Positions 34,749-44,630 of a stretch of DNA of 64,000 nucleotides are shown one piece after another; within the stretch, counting starts at the first letter, position 1; each line of letters starts with the position of its first letter. Source of the stretch: Adiantum capillus-veneris. Lineage: Eukaryota; Streptophyta; Polypodiopsida; Polypodiales; Pteridaceae. The notes beneath the pieces were generated by a model. The model was not told the origin of the DNA. It did no database searches and was given only the letters and a program-made list of their open reading frames with translations. The DNA lies in the NCBI GenBank assembly GCA_014529385.2, contig CM043960.1, forward strand, positions 28,103,896 to 28,167,895. The letters run 5' to 3'. The position numbers and the translations under genes were made by a program.

Positions 34749-35430
34749 ATGGCTGACAACAACACATATGTGTTCAAGATGTTTACTGTTGAGGACAACT
34801 TGGATGGGGACAATTGCCCTATGTGGGCTTACATGATGCAACATGTTCTTGTGTCAAAGGGTGTCTCAAATATTGTGCAGGGCATTGATGTACGTCCTGG
34901 TTCTGAGGATGTGGGCGATGTTGAGGATGTTGTGGGTCTTGCTGCAAGGATTGCTACTATTAGAGTTGTTTTGCCTACGGCAGAACAAGCTCGTTGAGAT
35001 GTAAAGGATGCACAGGCTCATGCATTGATTGCATTGTCTATGAAGCGCACCATTGTTCCTCACATCCGTTCAGCAAAATCTGCAAAACAGGCTTGGGATA
35101 TTTTGGCTGCTCTTTATGGAAGTCGCAATGAGGCTAAAATTGCTTTGCTGCGTAAAGAGCTGGAGTTGAAGATTATGCATGAGGAAGATGATATGGACAC
35201 TTTCCTTGCTAGTGTCAAGGATATCGATGAGCAACTTATTTCTACAGGTGAAGTCATTTTAGACAGTTCCCTTGTGCAAACTATTCTTGATGCCTTACCA
35301 GATTCTTACCAGACTTTTGCTAGTACTTGGAGACTTATGACCCAAGGAAATCCAAAAGTTGTCAAGTTTGATGCATTATGCACATTGTTGTTTCAAGGGT
35401 CACTTTCCAAAAAAAACAAGACTAGATAGC
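34749..35430 (+). pseudogene. Gag of copia D, no zinc knuckle
   Basis: It begins MADNNTYVFKMFTVEDNLDG, with TGA at 34995-34997. It then continues from 35025 with the UBN2-type Gag core (KQAWDILAALYGSRNEAKIALLRKELELK, LDALPDSYQTFASTWRL) to a TAG near 35428. The protease follows within about 20 codons, so the C-X2-C-X4-H-X4-C nucleocapsid knuckle expected there is missing, probably by deletion. Gag normally builds the particle; this copy could not do so. Confidence 0.88.
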
Positions 35431-36395
35431 GGCAGATTCACATGTGTGGTATTTTGATAGTGGTGCTACAAAGCACATTACCCACATCGTAAATTGTTCA
35501 CCTCTCTCGAGTCTGTCGCTCATGGGAATTCAGTTACTTGTGCCAACGATGCTTCTTATTCAGTTCAGGGAGTTGGAAAGATTGTGCTTATTGCTGCAAA
35601 TGGTAGTTCCTTCACACTTGTTGATGCACTTTATGTACCTTGGATCAAGAACAATATTTTGTCTATATCTGCATTTGCTAGACTTGGACTTGTAGTCAAA
35701 TTTGTGGATGACAGATGTACAGTTCATGATCTCAATTTTGGTGATGAAATTGTTGCATCTGGGCTTTTGTGCCGTGGGTTGTATAAGCTCACTTTGTATG
35801 ACAAGTGTGGAAAATTTTTTGCAAATGCAGTTGTAGATTCAAGGGCTATTTCAGATGCAAAACTTTGGCATGCACATTTTGGTCATCTGAATTTTGCCAG
35901 TTTGCTACGTTTGCAGAAATCTGATATTTGCTTCTTTGCCGCCTCTTGAAGCACATGTCAAACATGTTTGTGAAGGCTGTATTTTGGGTAAGATGTAGCA
36001 TTCGAAGTTTCCAAAGGATCGTTCAGTTAGGGCCACATGCAGGTTGTAGCTTGTGCATAGTGATGTTTGTGGGCCCATGCAAACTCCATCCTTGGGCAAC
36101 TACCTGTACTTGGTGACTTTGATTGATGATTACTCCAGGCATGCATGGGTATTTCCGCTTAAAGCAAAGTTCAAAGTTTTTATGTGCTTCAAACAATTTT
36201 TGGCTATGGTTGAAAATGTATCAAAATGTACTATGGGCACCCTCCATTCCGATCAAGGGGGGAAGTATATGTCTCATGAATTTAACGCATATATGGCTAG
36301 TCATGGGATAAAACACCAATGTACAGTGCCTTATACACCTCAAAAAAATGGTGTTTCTGAGAGGAAAAACAGGTCACTTACGGAAATGGCATGAT
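35431..36395 (+). pseudogene. Protease and integrase core of copia D
   Basis: WYFDSGATKHIT (about 35446-35480) is the protease active site. After a frameshift, 35494-35949 carries the protease C-terminus (DALYVPWIKNNILSISAFARLG) and pre-integrase LWHAHFGHLNFASL. The frame at 36053-36394 carries the integrase core: HSDVCGPMQTPSLG, LHSDQGGKY and YTPQKNGVSERKN, with all three catalytic acids. Two stops close it at 36394. The Cys pair of the pre-integrase region is in a different frame (about 35950-36000). Confidence 0.9.
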
Positions 36396-36397
36396 GT

Positions 36398-38629
36398 ATG
36401 GTCAAAAGTCAAGCTTTGCCGCATTCTTTTTGGCTTGATCCCATCATGTGTGTCACTTATGTACTAAACAGGTGTCCTACAAAAGCTTTGCAGTCTATTA
36501 CTCCATATGAAGCATGGCATGATGGAAAGCCTTCTATTGAGCACATGTATGTTTTTGGATGTTTGGCATATGCTTTGGTGCAACAAACACAACATAGAAA
36601 ATTGGATGATAAGGTTGTCAAATGTATTTTTGTTCGTTATAGTGCTAAAATCAAAGGGTATAGGTTGTATCATCCACAAACAAAGCTTATTCTGGTTTCA
36701 TGGGAGGTAGTGTTTGTGGAAGATTCTGTTTATCCCTTGTTGTCATGTATTAAAGACAGTATTGTAAGTTCACAAGACATTTATGACACTTTGTTGCCTC
36801 TTTTCAGTGGTGGAAATACGAATGTAAATTCGAGTGATGCAAATGTACAACCTATGGGGGTTTCCAAAAATGTTACAGATCAGCCTATTACTGATGCAGA
36901 CGTACATGATGTACTTGATGAGGAAAGGGCTGAAAATGAGCAGGCTAGAGGTATGCCAAAATGGCTGGTGCACACTTTGCGTGAGAGTAAATTGGATGTA
37001 CCTTTGTCTAGTTGTACTCGTTTAGGCTCTCACCATGCATATTATGCATCAGATTGTTATGCTTTGGCTGTGTGTAGCTTACATGATGTTGAGGAGCCTC
37101 TCTCTTTTGATGAAGCACATAATTCAAAAAATTGGATGGCTGCCATGCAATCAGAATATGATGCACTTATAGAAAATGACACATGGACTTTATGTGATTT
37201 GCCTCCTGGCAAAAAGGCCATTGGTACGAAGTGGGTTTACAAGTTGAAACGCAAGCCAGATGGTGAGATCAATTGCCATAAGGCTCGACTTGTTGCAAAG
37301 GGTTATGCACAGCAAAAAGGCATAGATTATGAAGACTTTTGCCCCTACTTGTTGTATGACTATTGTGCGTTTTCTATGTGCATTGGCAGCTCATTTTTGT
37401 TGGGATGTACATCAATCAGACATTGTTACTGCTTTCTTGAATGGTGACATATTTTAGGAAGTTTATGTAATGTAGCCTTGTGGTTTTTTCATAAAAGGAC
37501 AAGCGGCGGACAAAGTGTGTAGATGTAAGAATTCTTTGTATGGGTTGAAGCAATCTCCTCATGCTTGGTATGAGAAAGCTGACACTCATTTGGTCAAACG
37601 AGGCTTTCATAATAGTCCAACAAAAAGCACATTGTATGTAAAGCGTGAGGGTGATGTACTTCTCATTGTGGTTCTTTATGTCGATGATTTGTTGATCACT
37701 GGACCAAATAAGAGACATATTACTGAATTTAAGGCTGATTTGAATGTTACTTTCAAAATGAAAGGTCTGGGGCTATCGCATCATTACTTGGGTATACAGT
37801 TTAAGTAGTGTGATGGTGGTATTGCCTTGTGTCAGAAAAGTTACATAGAGACATTGCTATGTAAGTTTGAACTTGGGGATTTCAAACCTATTGCCACTCC
37901 CATGGAAATAGGTTTGAAGTTGAGTCTACATGATGTTGGTGATCCTGCTGATGTCACTCTTTATCAAACTACTATTGGCTGCCTCATTTATGTATGCAAT
38001 ATGAGGCCGGATATTCAGTTGGCAGTCTCACAGGTGAGCAGATTTATGCATAGCCCAAGGTCTAAGCATTGGCAGGCTGTCAAGAGGATTTTCTGCTACC
38101 TTAGTGGCACTTTACATCTTGGCTTGTTTTATTCCAAGGGGGGATCATTGCTGCCAGACTTACATGCTTTCTCAAAATTAGATTGGGCTGGTTTTTTTGA
38201 CACACGAGTGTCCACAACTGGTTTTTGTTTTCTACTTGGCAATTCATGTATATCATGGTTAAGCAAGAAGCAACCTACAATGGTCACTTCGAGTTTTGAG
38301 GCTGAGTACAGGGCAGTCTTCACAACTACGGTTGAGTGTATGGCTCACACGCCTTATGGTTGATTTGGGTGTTGGATAGGACACTGCCAACACTATCTAC
38401 ACTGACAGTCAAGGCATATTGGTAGTTGGAAGGGATCAATTTTTTATGCTCGCACAAGCACATTGAGGTGCATTACCACTATGTACGGGAGAGGCTCTCA
38501 ACAGGAGAGATCATCTTGGCTTATGTGCCAACACAAGACAACCTTGCAGATCTTTTCACAAAGGCATTGTCTCGTGAGAAACTTGAAGCTTTTTGCAAAG
38601 CTTTGGTCTTACTTCCCTTTGTGTACTGA
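36398..38629 (+). pseudogene. Integrase C-terminus, RT and RNase H of copia D
   Basis: The 349-codon frame at 36398-37447 has the integrase tail (VLNRCPTKALQSITPYEAW) and RT start (WVYKLKRKPDGEINCHKARLVAKGYAQQ), then shifts frame near 37340. The frame at 37515-37808 keeps NSLYGLKQSPHAWY and an intact LYVDDLLI (about 37675-37698). A TAG at 37806-37808 precedes KSYIETLL.. and RNase H (FDTRVSTTGFCFLLG, SSFEAEYRA). The usual D-A-D-W start reads SKLDWAG. The end, HKHIEVHYHYVRERLSTGE and LADLFTKAL, is at 38426-38629. Confidence 0.92.
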
Positions 38630-38693
38630 TCATGTCATCAGGGCATGGCACTTCCCTTTACTCATGTGCCATCTCTTGTTCACCGCATCACTC

Positions 38694-38911
38694 CAGGGGG
38701 GATTTGTTACCATATACATGTGGTAGTGATGTGTGTGAACACACTAGGACCGCTGAGGCATTTTTTCCCCTGAGAATTGTATATATGCCCATCACTCTAG
38801 GGCTATCTATCTTTGCATTTCACACTAAGTAACACACTCTCTATTGTGTGCCTTGAGCTTCCTTCGTCTTCTCCAAGCTGTGTGTGTTTCTCTGCAACCC
38901 TAATTTCAACA
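38694..38911 (+). repeat. Polypurine tract and 3' LTR of copia D
   Basis: AGGGGGGATT precedes TGTTACC at 38705. The LTR is 207 bp to 38911, then GTTAT. Confidence 0.95.
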
Positions 38912-41182
38912 GTTATCTCAATGCATGTTATGTTTCTCAATCCGAGGCTATGTGGAAAATATTTGGCTTTGACATGCACAATGAAAATCCATCTACTCAA
39001 CGACTCCAACTACACCTTCCATCACAATATGGTTACATTCCAAGATTGTGATGATATATCATACTTACTGAATCATGAGCGAAATAAAAAAACTACCTTG
39101 ACAGAATGGTTTTTTGCAAATCAAAACTATCCATAAGCAAATAGCCTCACATATGCAGATTTTCCAAGTGCTTGGGTTTGGAATAAAATAGAAAAGATAT
39201 GGTCTCCAAGGCAACATGGATTTTTTTTGAAGAATGTATAATATTGTCCCAACTACTGGTGAAGTTTATTACCCGTGAATGCTACTTAATATTTGCAAGG
39301 GATGTAAATGCTTTGAAGACCTGCAGACATACGATGGTCACTTTTATACTACATATAAGGAGGCATGTATAGCTAGAGGATTATTGCAAGATGATGAAGA
39401 ATGGTTACTTTGCCTCCAGAAGGCCTCTTTTTTTCAAAATGGAATGCAATTGAGACAGCTCTTTGCAATCAAATTGGTCTTTTGTGAGCCATTACATCCA
39501 AGTGCTCTATGGGACCAATTTTGTAACAAATTTTGTGAGGACTATGTTTATGCTTTAAGAATGTGTATTCCTAATGCAAGTGCACAACTTGATGTGGCAA
39601 AAAATGAAGCTTTGCTTCACATAGAATGCTTCCTACAAAAACATGGCAAGAGGCTTTCTGATTATATGTTTACTGCAATAGACCCAACAATGGCACGTTT
39701 AACTGGAACTGGTGCTATGGCTGAAGAGGCAATGTTCAATGTCAATGAGCAGTGTAATGTAGAAAATTGTATGGAGAGCTCATTAAATGAAGATCAACGA
39801 GATGCTTATCACCAAGCTCTCAAGCTATTGACACACATTCAGGAAAGATATTCTTCTTAGATGGACCCCGTGGCTTAGGAAAAATGTATTTGTATAACGC
39901 ACTCATGTCACGAGTACGAGGAAGATGTGAAATTGCTCTTGCATGTGCATCATTTGGTATTGCAACTTTGCTTTTGAGTAATGGAACAACCACGCATTCT
40001 AGGTTTAAGATACCTTTGGAGCTTCATTCTGAATCAACTTGCAATATAAAGTTAAATAGTCAACTTGCTGAAGTTTTAAGGAAAGCAGCTCTAATTATAT
40101 GGGATGAGGCTCCCATGACACATCGATATTCATTTGAGGCATTGGATAGATCCTTAAGGGATATTACATAGCAAGACACTTTGTTTGGTGGAAACTTTCT
40201 TTTGCTTGGGGGTGACTTTTGACAAATACTACCAGTTGTACAAAAAGGTAGTCATGCAGACATTGTAAATGCTTCACTTTGTCATTCTCATATATGGAAA
40301 TATACAAATATACTGAGTCTTACCATAAACATGTGTATACGTGACTATGGAACAAATTTACTTCAACAAGGTTTTTCACACTCGGTGCTGGACATTGGCA
40401 ATGGGAATTTGGATGATGGAGGAGACCATAGAGTCAAAATACCTTCAGACATGATGCTTCCAACTAATAGCTTGACAGACCTTCTCAACTTTATATATGG
40501 AGATTTGCATTGTGTACAAGATCATGCAAGCTTTTTCAAAGAACGAGCAATACTTGCTCCTCGGAACAAAAAGGTTGATTCAATCAATGACTATGCATTG
40601 CAAAATATTTATGGAGACTCAAAAGAGTATCTTAGTGCAGACTCAATTTGCATGTCTAAGGAAAAAAAACGTTTTTATACAGTGGAATACTTGAATAGCC
40701 TTATACTTGGTGGTGGTTTTTCACCTCATGATTTGGTCTTGAAAGTAAATGCTCCTATCATGCTATTGCAGAACTTAGATCCAAGACGTGGATTATGTAA
40801 TGGAACCAGAATGATATGAAAACAATTCAATAGCAAGGTAATTGAGGCACAGATAATAATAGGATCAAATATTGGAGATAGAGTCTTTATCCCAAGGATA
40901 GATTTTGTTGCCCAAACTCATCAAGGACTGAAAAGTCGTCAACTTCGAGTCAAGCTAGCTTTTGCAATGACCATCAACAAAGCACAAGGACAAACACTGG
41001 GAATTCTTGGTCTATATCTTGTATCATCAGTCTTCTCTCATGGACAACTATATGTTGCAATGTCACATGTGCGAAGTGTAGCTGCTATGAGAATTGTCGT
41101 TAACACTAAAGACACTCAAGTGGAGTCATGCTATACTCCAAACATTGTATTCAAGGAAGTATTGAAACTAGAAAATTCATAA
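38912..41182 (+). pseudogene. Helitron helicase (Pif1-like), second half
   Basis: The first part resumes the Rep-helicase linker (LNACYVSQSEAMWKIFG). The frame at 39279-39860 has LLNICKGCKCFEDLQTYDG and ACIARGLLQDDEEW, standard for Helitron proteins. The helicase begins LNEDQRDAYHQAL and, one frame over, FLDGPRGLGKMYLY: Walker A whose last Thr is Met (ATG 39884-39886). LIIWDEAPMTH is Walker B. LLLGGDF is followed by TGA (40220-40222) in place of a residue before QILPVV. Later motifs are LQNLDPRRGLCNGTRM, FAMTINKAQGQTL and QLYVAMSHVRS. Several stops and shifts show it is dead. Pif1-type helicases unwind DNA for rolling-circle transfer. The 3' CTRR terminus of the Helitron was not found. Confidence 0.93.
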
Positions 41183-41220
41183 TATCAAGTATAGTATTGA
41201 CATATTGGCTTTCACTTATA

Positions 41221-41495
41221 TCAAAGTATTTTCCACAAATGGATCCTCGATGCAGTGCATCGTACATAATGGGTCATATCACTGAATTTATTCGAGGTAT
41301 TTCTCTTTTTCTTTTCTAGGTGACCTATTATTTTCTTAAGAAGAATGATTTACACATTGAATTATTTTATTGAAGATCCACCGCAGTGGAAGGGAAGAGT
41401 TCCAGCTATGTTTTTGGTGATCTTATTGTTGGGATTCAAGCCAACTGGCCAGACATCCCACTTACTAACCCATCTTATGTTTTTGGTGATCTTAT
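41221..41495 (+). pseudogene. Candidate exon pair of an unrecognised gene, cut by copia C
   Basis: A frame ending ..GHITEFIR reaches a splice-like CGAG|GTATTT at 41296/41297. After TTGAAG, an exon from 41376 reads DPPQWKGRVPAM and is interrupted at 41495 by the copia C target site. A paralogous pair is at 58812-59068 (..APSYIR, then DPPLWRGPIHA), with the same split codon. It lies just past the Helitron helicase, so it could be a captured gene fragment. I do not know the family. Confidence 0.35.
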
Positions 41496-41544
41496 TGTTG
41501 GGATTCAGGCCAACTCGCCAGACATCCCACTTACTACTAACCCA
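41407..41544. repeat. 69-bp tandem duplication across the copia C left border
   Basis: 41407-41475 and 41476-41544 each hold 20 bp of flank (TATGTTTTTGGTGATCTTAT) followed by the first 49 bp of the copia C LTR. The duplication therefore happened after insertion. Confidence 0.95.
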
Positions 41545-41698
41545 TCTACTAACATAACCATTATACACTTATTCTTTAATACAATAGAATAAGGAGCTGC
41601 AAAACAGGATAACATTGTTGTGCGCTCCACCCAAAGCAGGTCTCTCTCTCTCTCTGCTCTCGCAGTTGCACTCGCACACACTTCCCGCGGCACCTTCA
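41496..41698 (+). repeat. 5' LTR of copia C (203 bp)
   Basis: It matches the 3' LTR (57986-58185) nearly throughout, including the short CT run. A variant primer site, TAGTATCAGAGCAGGG, follows at 41701-41716 (TGG expected at the start). Confidence 0.95.
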
Positions 41699-42575
41699 CC
41701 TAGTATCAGAGCAGGGTTTGTGCTTGCTGTTTTTGCGTCCGCACGCGCGCACTTTCAAAAGTGTAAACAGGTTTTCGATTTCAGCAACGGCAAATTCAGC
41801 GTTCCGAGAGCATTTCCATCAGGTGTCCTAGAGTTTTACCCCCCTTTCAAAGTTTTTCATGCAGTCGAAAGCTTCATCCAAGCTACACTTCAGGAGTTGT
41901 ATTTTTCAACTCCACTTTTGCTACAACTACAGGTACAGGTACAAGACACAGGTGCAAGTTGTTTAGATACTATTTGGGATGGTATATAGCCGTTTTATGG
42001 ATATTATGTGCTATTGAGACGGTGTTTATGGGCTGATTTGAAGCACTATTCAGCATCGACATTGTCTCGGGTTTTTCAGGCATCCATCTCCTCACAGGTT
42101 CTTGCATACATACAGGACATCCAGGTCTCTTACAGGTTGCAGTGTTTAGCATCAACACAGATTTTAGTGGGAGTATTAGATGCACATATGCATTGTTTTG
42201 GCACTTTTCATAGTGCTTGAGCTCTTTTGAGAGCAATTTTACTCCCCGCAAAGATTTGTTTACTGCTTGCACATTTTGTTTGGTTCCTGTTTGAGCGTGT
42301 ATACTGCACCTTGCAGTATTGTTGACAGTGGATGTACGTTGAGTTGCGAAAACTGCCATATGTATTGTTTGAGGATAGATCAAACGAGCGTCCACCTGGA
42401 CGAGCACGTAGCCGGACACCACATTTGTACTCTATTAATTGTCCGAGCTAGTGTAGTGATACTCTATGTAAATCCTAATTCTAGAGTAGCAGGTCAATTC
42501 CCTGAATTGTAATTCTGTCATGACAATTGTAAAGGTCCGTGTGAGCCGGCCACTGGCCATTTAGAAAGCCCTAGG

Positions 42576-42582
42576 TATAAAT
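42576..42582 (+). promoter_or_regulatory. Candidate TATA box of gypsy-2 LTR
   Basis: GGTATAAATG lies about 11 bp before the inserted TTAA element, so the normal start site downstream would be displaced by 1.34 kb. Confidence 0.45.
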
Positions 42583-42592
42583 GTCAATAACC

Positions 42593-43939
42593 TTAACACT
42601 AGGTTGGTAATGGGACACTTTTATGTCCTGGGACACTTTTATGTCCTGTTAAGTGACCATTTTCCTTGAATTATGTCAAGAGTTTCAAAATGGATTTTGA
42701 GGTGCTATCTATCTAGAAAGTTGTCTCATGAGCTGAAAAAAACTCGACATTTTTTTGGAATATCAATTCCATCTTTAACATTGTCCTTGCACAACATTTC
42801 ACAACCTAAACTGTGTGAAAAAACGGGTCCTGCTTTTGGCTTTTTTCAACTTTTTGCAACTATACCACTCTAGAATTCATGTTTGTGAGGTCTATAATGC
42901 TAGAGAACTATCTTTAGTAGTCTTCAACATGTCCTGATGCTTCTAGGGAGAAATAAATACTAAAGTTGTAAGCTATGACCAAATTACAAAAATTGTCAAA
43001 TCCTGTTTTTAGCCAATTTTAGCTCTTCTATGATTTTTTTGGTGAATTTCATGATATCCAAATGCATTTTTTATTTTCTATGTCTCATACTGTAACATAA
43101 ATCTAATATTCCTTGAGTTTTGGGGCACCTAATACTCTATTTTGCATAGTACACAACGATGGTTGATTTTTTCAATTAGAGAAGAAAACGAAACATTCTA
43201 GTATATCAAGTATAGCTTTTTCAATATTGTTAGTTTCTTGTGACAACTACATGCATTTTGTAGGTAGTAACCATATCTAGTCATAAGGATCAAATTTGGC
43301 TAGATATTAAATAGTTTCTATGGGATTCTACAACTCATAATGTTGAACCCAGTTTTTTCATGTTTGCTGTATTTAACACTTCATCTTTGTCCCCAAGATT
43401 CCCCTTGGTAAGAAATGTATTATTCTTTTGACATGCTCCATGGATCCTTATGAACATAAAGGACAATATGGAACTAAAAAAACATGCATATATTATTTGT
43501 ATTGAGCGTGGCTATAGAAACTTTGATGATAGGTTTGCAGAATGGTAAAAATTCAACTTTTTTGTACCTATTTATTTTGGCAAAACAAAAAATAGTGAGT
43601 GAGAAGCAATCATATGTTCTGATCACCAACCCATTGAAGTTAACTAGGGAATTTATCTCAAGTCCTACAAAAATCCCTAATCTTATTTTTATGCAACAAA
43701 TCGTAAGAAATGACTGTTTTGATGAAAATGCACTGGTCCATCAACTTTGGAGGCTTGGTGTGACCAAAAGATGAGAAATTTTACAAGTTTCTTATTTTTT
43801 CCATGTGTAGTAGGCCTTGAACTATAACCTCATGAAAGGATTTTACAAAATGAGTGGATCTACTATGGTTTTGGAGGTTTTTTTTTAAAACCTTGAAAGG
43901 ACACTTTTATGTTCTGTTAGGTTACCAACCTAGTGTTAA
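42593..43939. mobile_element. 1.34-kb inverted-repeat DNA transposon, TTAA flanks, no transposase
   Basis: CACTAGGTTGGTAA (42597-42610) is exactly inverted at 43922-43935 (TTACCAACCTAGTG), and each end abuts TTAA. The word GGACACTTTTATGTCC, itself an imperfect palindrome, lies just inside both ends (twice at the left). There is no transposase; the interior is AT-rich, with only a 96-codon frame at 43484-43774 that I do not recognise. The related LTR fragment at 24895-25740 has ACCCTTAGTTTT at the matching place, an empty site. TTAA suggests a piggyBac-type target; the CACTA start suggests En/Spm, but that would need a 3-bp direct duplication, which is not seen. Confidence 0.82.
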
Positions 43940-44611
43940 TGTGAAAGGAGGCTTATCTTTAGAAGAAGTGGGAGCTCAAAAAACGTAGGCTCAAGCTACG
44001 AGCTACTCCAAACTTGTAATCGACGCAACTAATGATTTGGTAATCTGTTTTCAATTCTGAAATTACATTGTGTTCCTCTTTCTTTGCTCTTTCATTCTAG
44101 TGTAAGCATTGTCAGTTTTGTTGTGGTTCCGACTACATGTCTGTGAGCTATAATTTCAGATTTGAGTGCTTAAATTGTTGTTTATAGTCGTTTTGACCAT
44201 AGGAGAGTGTTCCTAGACCATAGGGAGACCTTTCTGGCATGTTCTGTTGCAGTTTTCAGGACCTATTTCGTGATGGATCGTGATTTTGGTACCTTGTCGG
44301 ATTGCGTCCAAATTTGCTAGGATAGTGCCCCTAGGTGTCCTAGACCTCCTCCTAAAGTTTCATTGCATTTCGAGTCCGTTCAAGTGCCAAAATGGCGTGA
44401 TGACCTAGAGTTGTGAGAAAGGACATAGGCATATTTCCCAGTGTTGGTTTGTTTGTAGAGTTGTTGTGTTTGCTTGTTAAGATTCACTTCGTGACATTGA
44501 CGATCTCATAGAGTCTCTGTGCCCCATCCAAGTCACTTTCCCTGAGTATTGACATTATGTTAGTGCCAGAAAGCTATGCTTCAGATGTCCGTGACGGCGA
44601 CCCGCTAACAT

Positions 44612-44630
44612 TGGCGCCGTTCCCGGGGAT
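44612..44630 (+). other. Primer-binding site of gypsy-2, tRNA-Asp type
   Basis: TGGCGCCGTTCCCGGGGAT begins two bases after the LTR end. It differs by one base from TGGCGCCGTTGCCGGGGAT, the site many plant Tat/Athila-like gypsy elements use (complementary to tRNA-Asp). Confidence 0.88.

Larger units (their letters stand above)
34159..38911 (+). mobile_element. Ty1/copia element D, complete ends, inserted in Helitron
   Basis: LTRs 34159-34385 and 38705-38911 begin TGTTACCATATACATG and end CAACA. The target duplication GTTAT is perfect (34154-34158 and 38912-38916). Removing the element rejoins the Helitron frame (..DEINSY and LNACYVSQSEAMW). Internal frames are broken. It belongs to a different copia lineage from A/B and C by its short LTR and protein sequence. 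Confidence 0.96.
42320..44610 (+). repeat. 5' LTR of gypsy-2, with an insertion
   Basis: The 3' end is firm: CCCGCTAACA at 44610, then the primer site. 44225-44610 matches the 3' LTR (53035-53425), and upstream parts match the LTR fragment at 24895-25740. The start is uncertain; TGTTGACAGTGG at 42320 is the best candidate, and no convincing target duplication was found. Without the insertion the length would be about 0.95 kb. TATAAAT is at 42576-42582. Confidence 0.75.

Noticed and set aside
41247-41262. Helitron 3' hairpin (CGATGCAGTGCATCG) followed by CTAG at about 41320
   Set aside because: The palindrome has no loop, lies about 60 bp from the CTAG and inside a possible exon. It is not a convincing Helitron end.
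42332-42430. TGTAC as the target duplication of gypsy-2
   Set aside because: TGTAC follows the 3' LTR and occurs at 42332-42336 and 42426-42430, but neither is followed by a TG-start LTR, so chance is likely.
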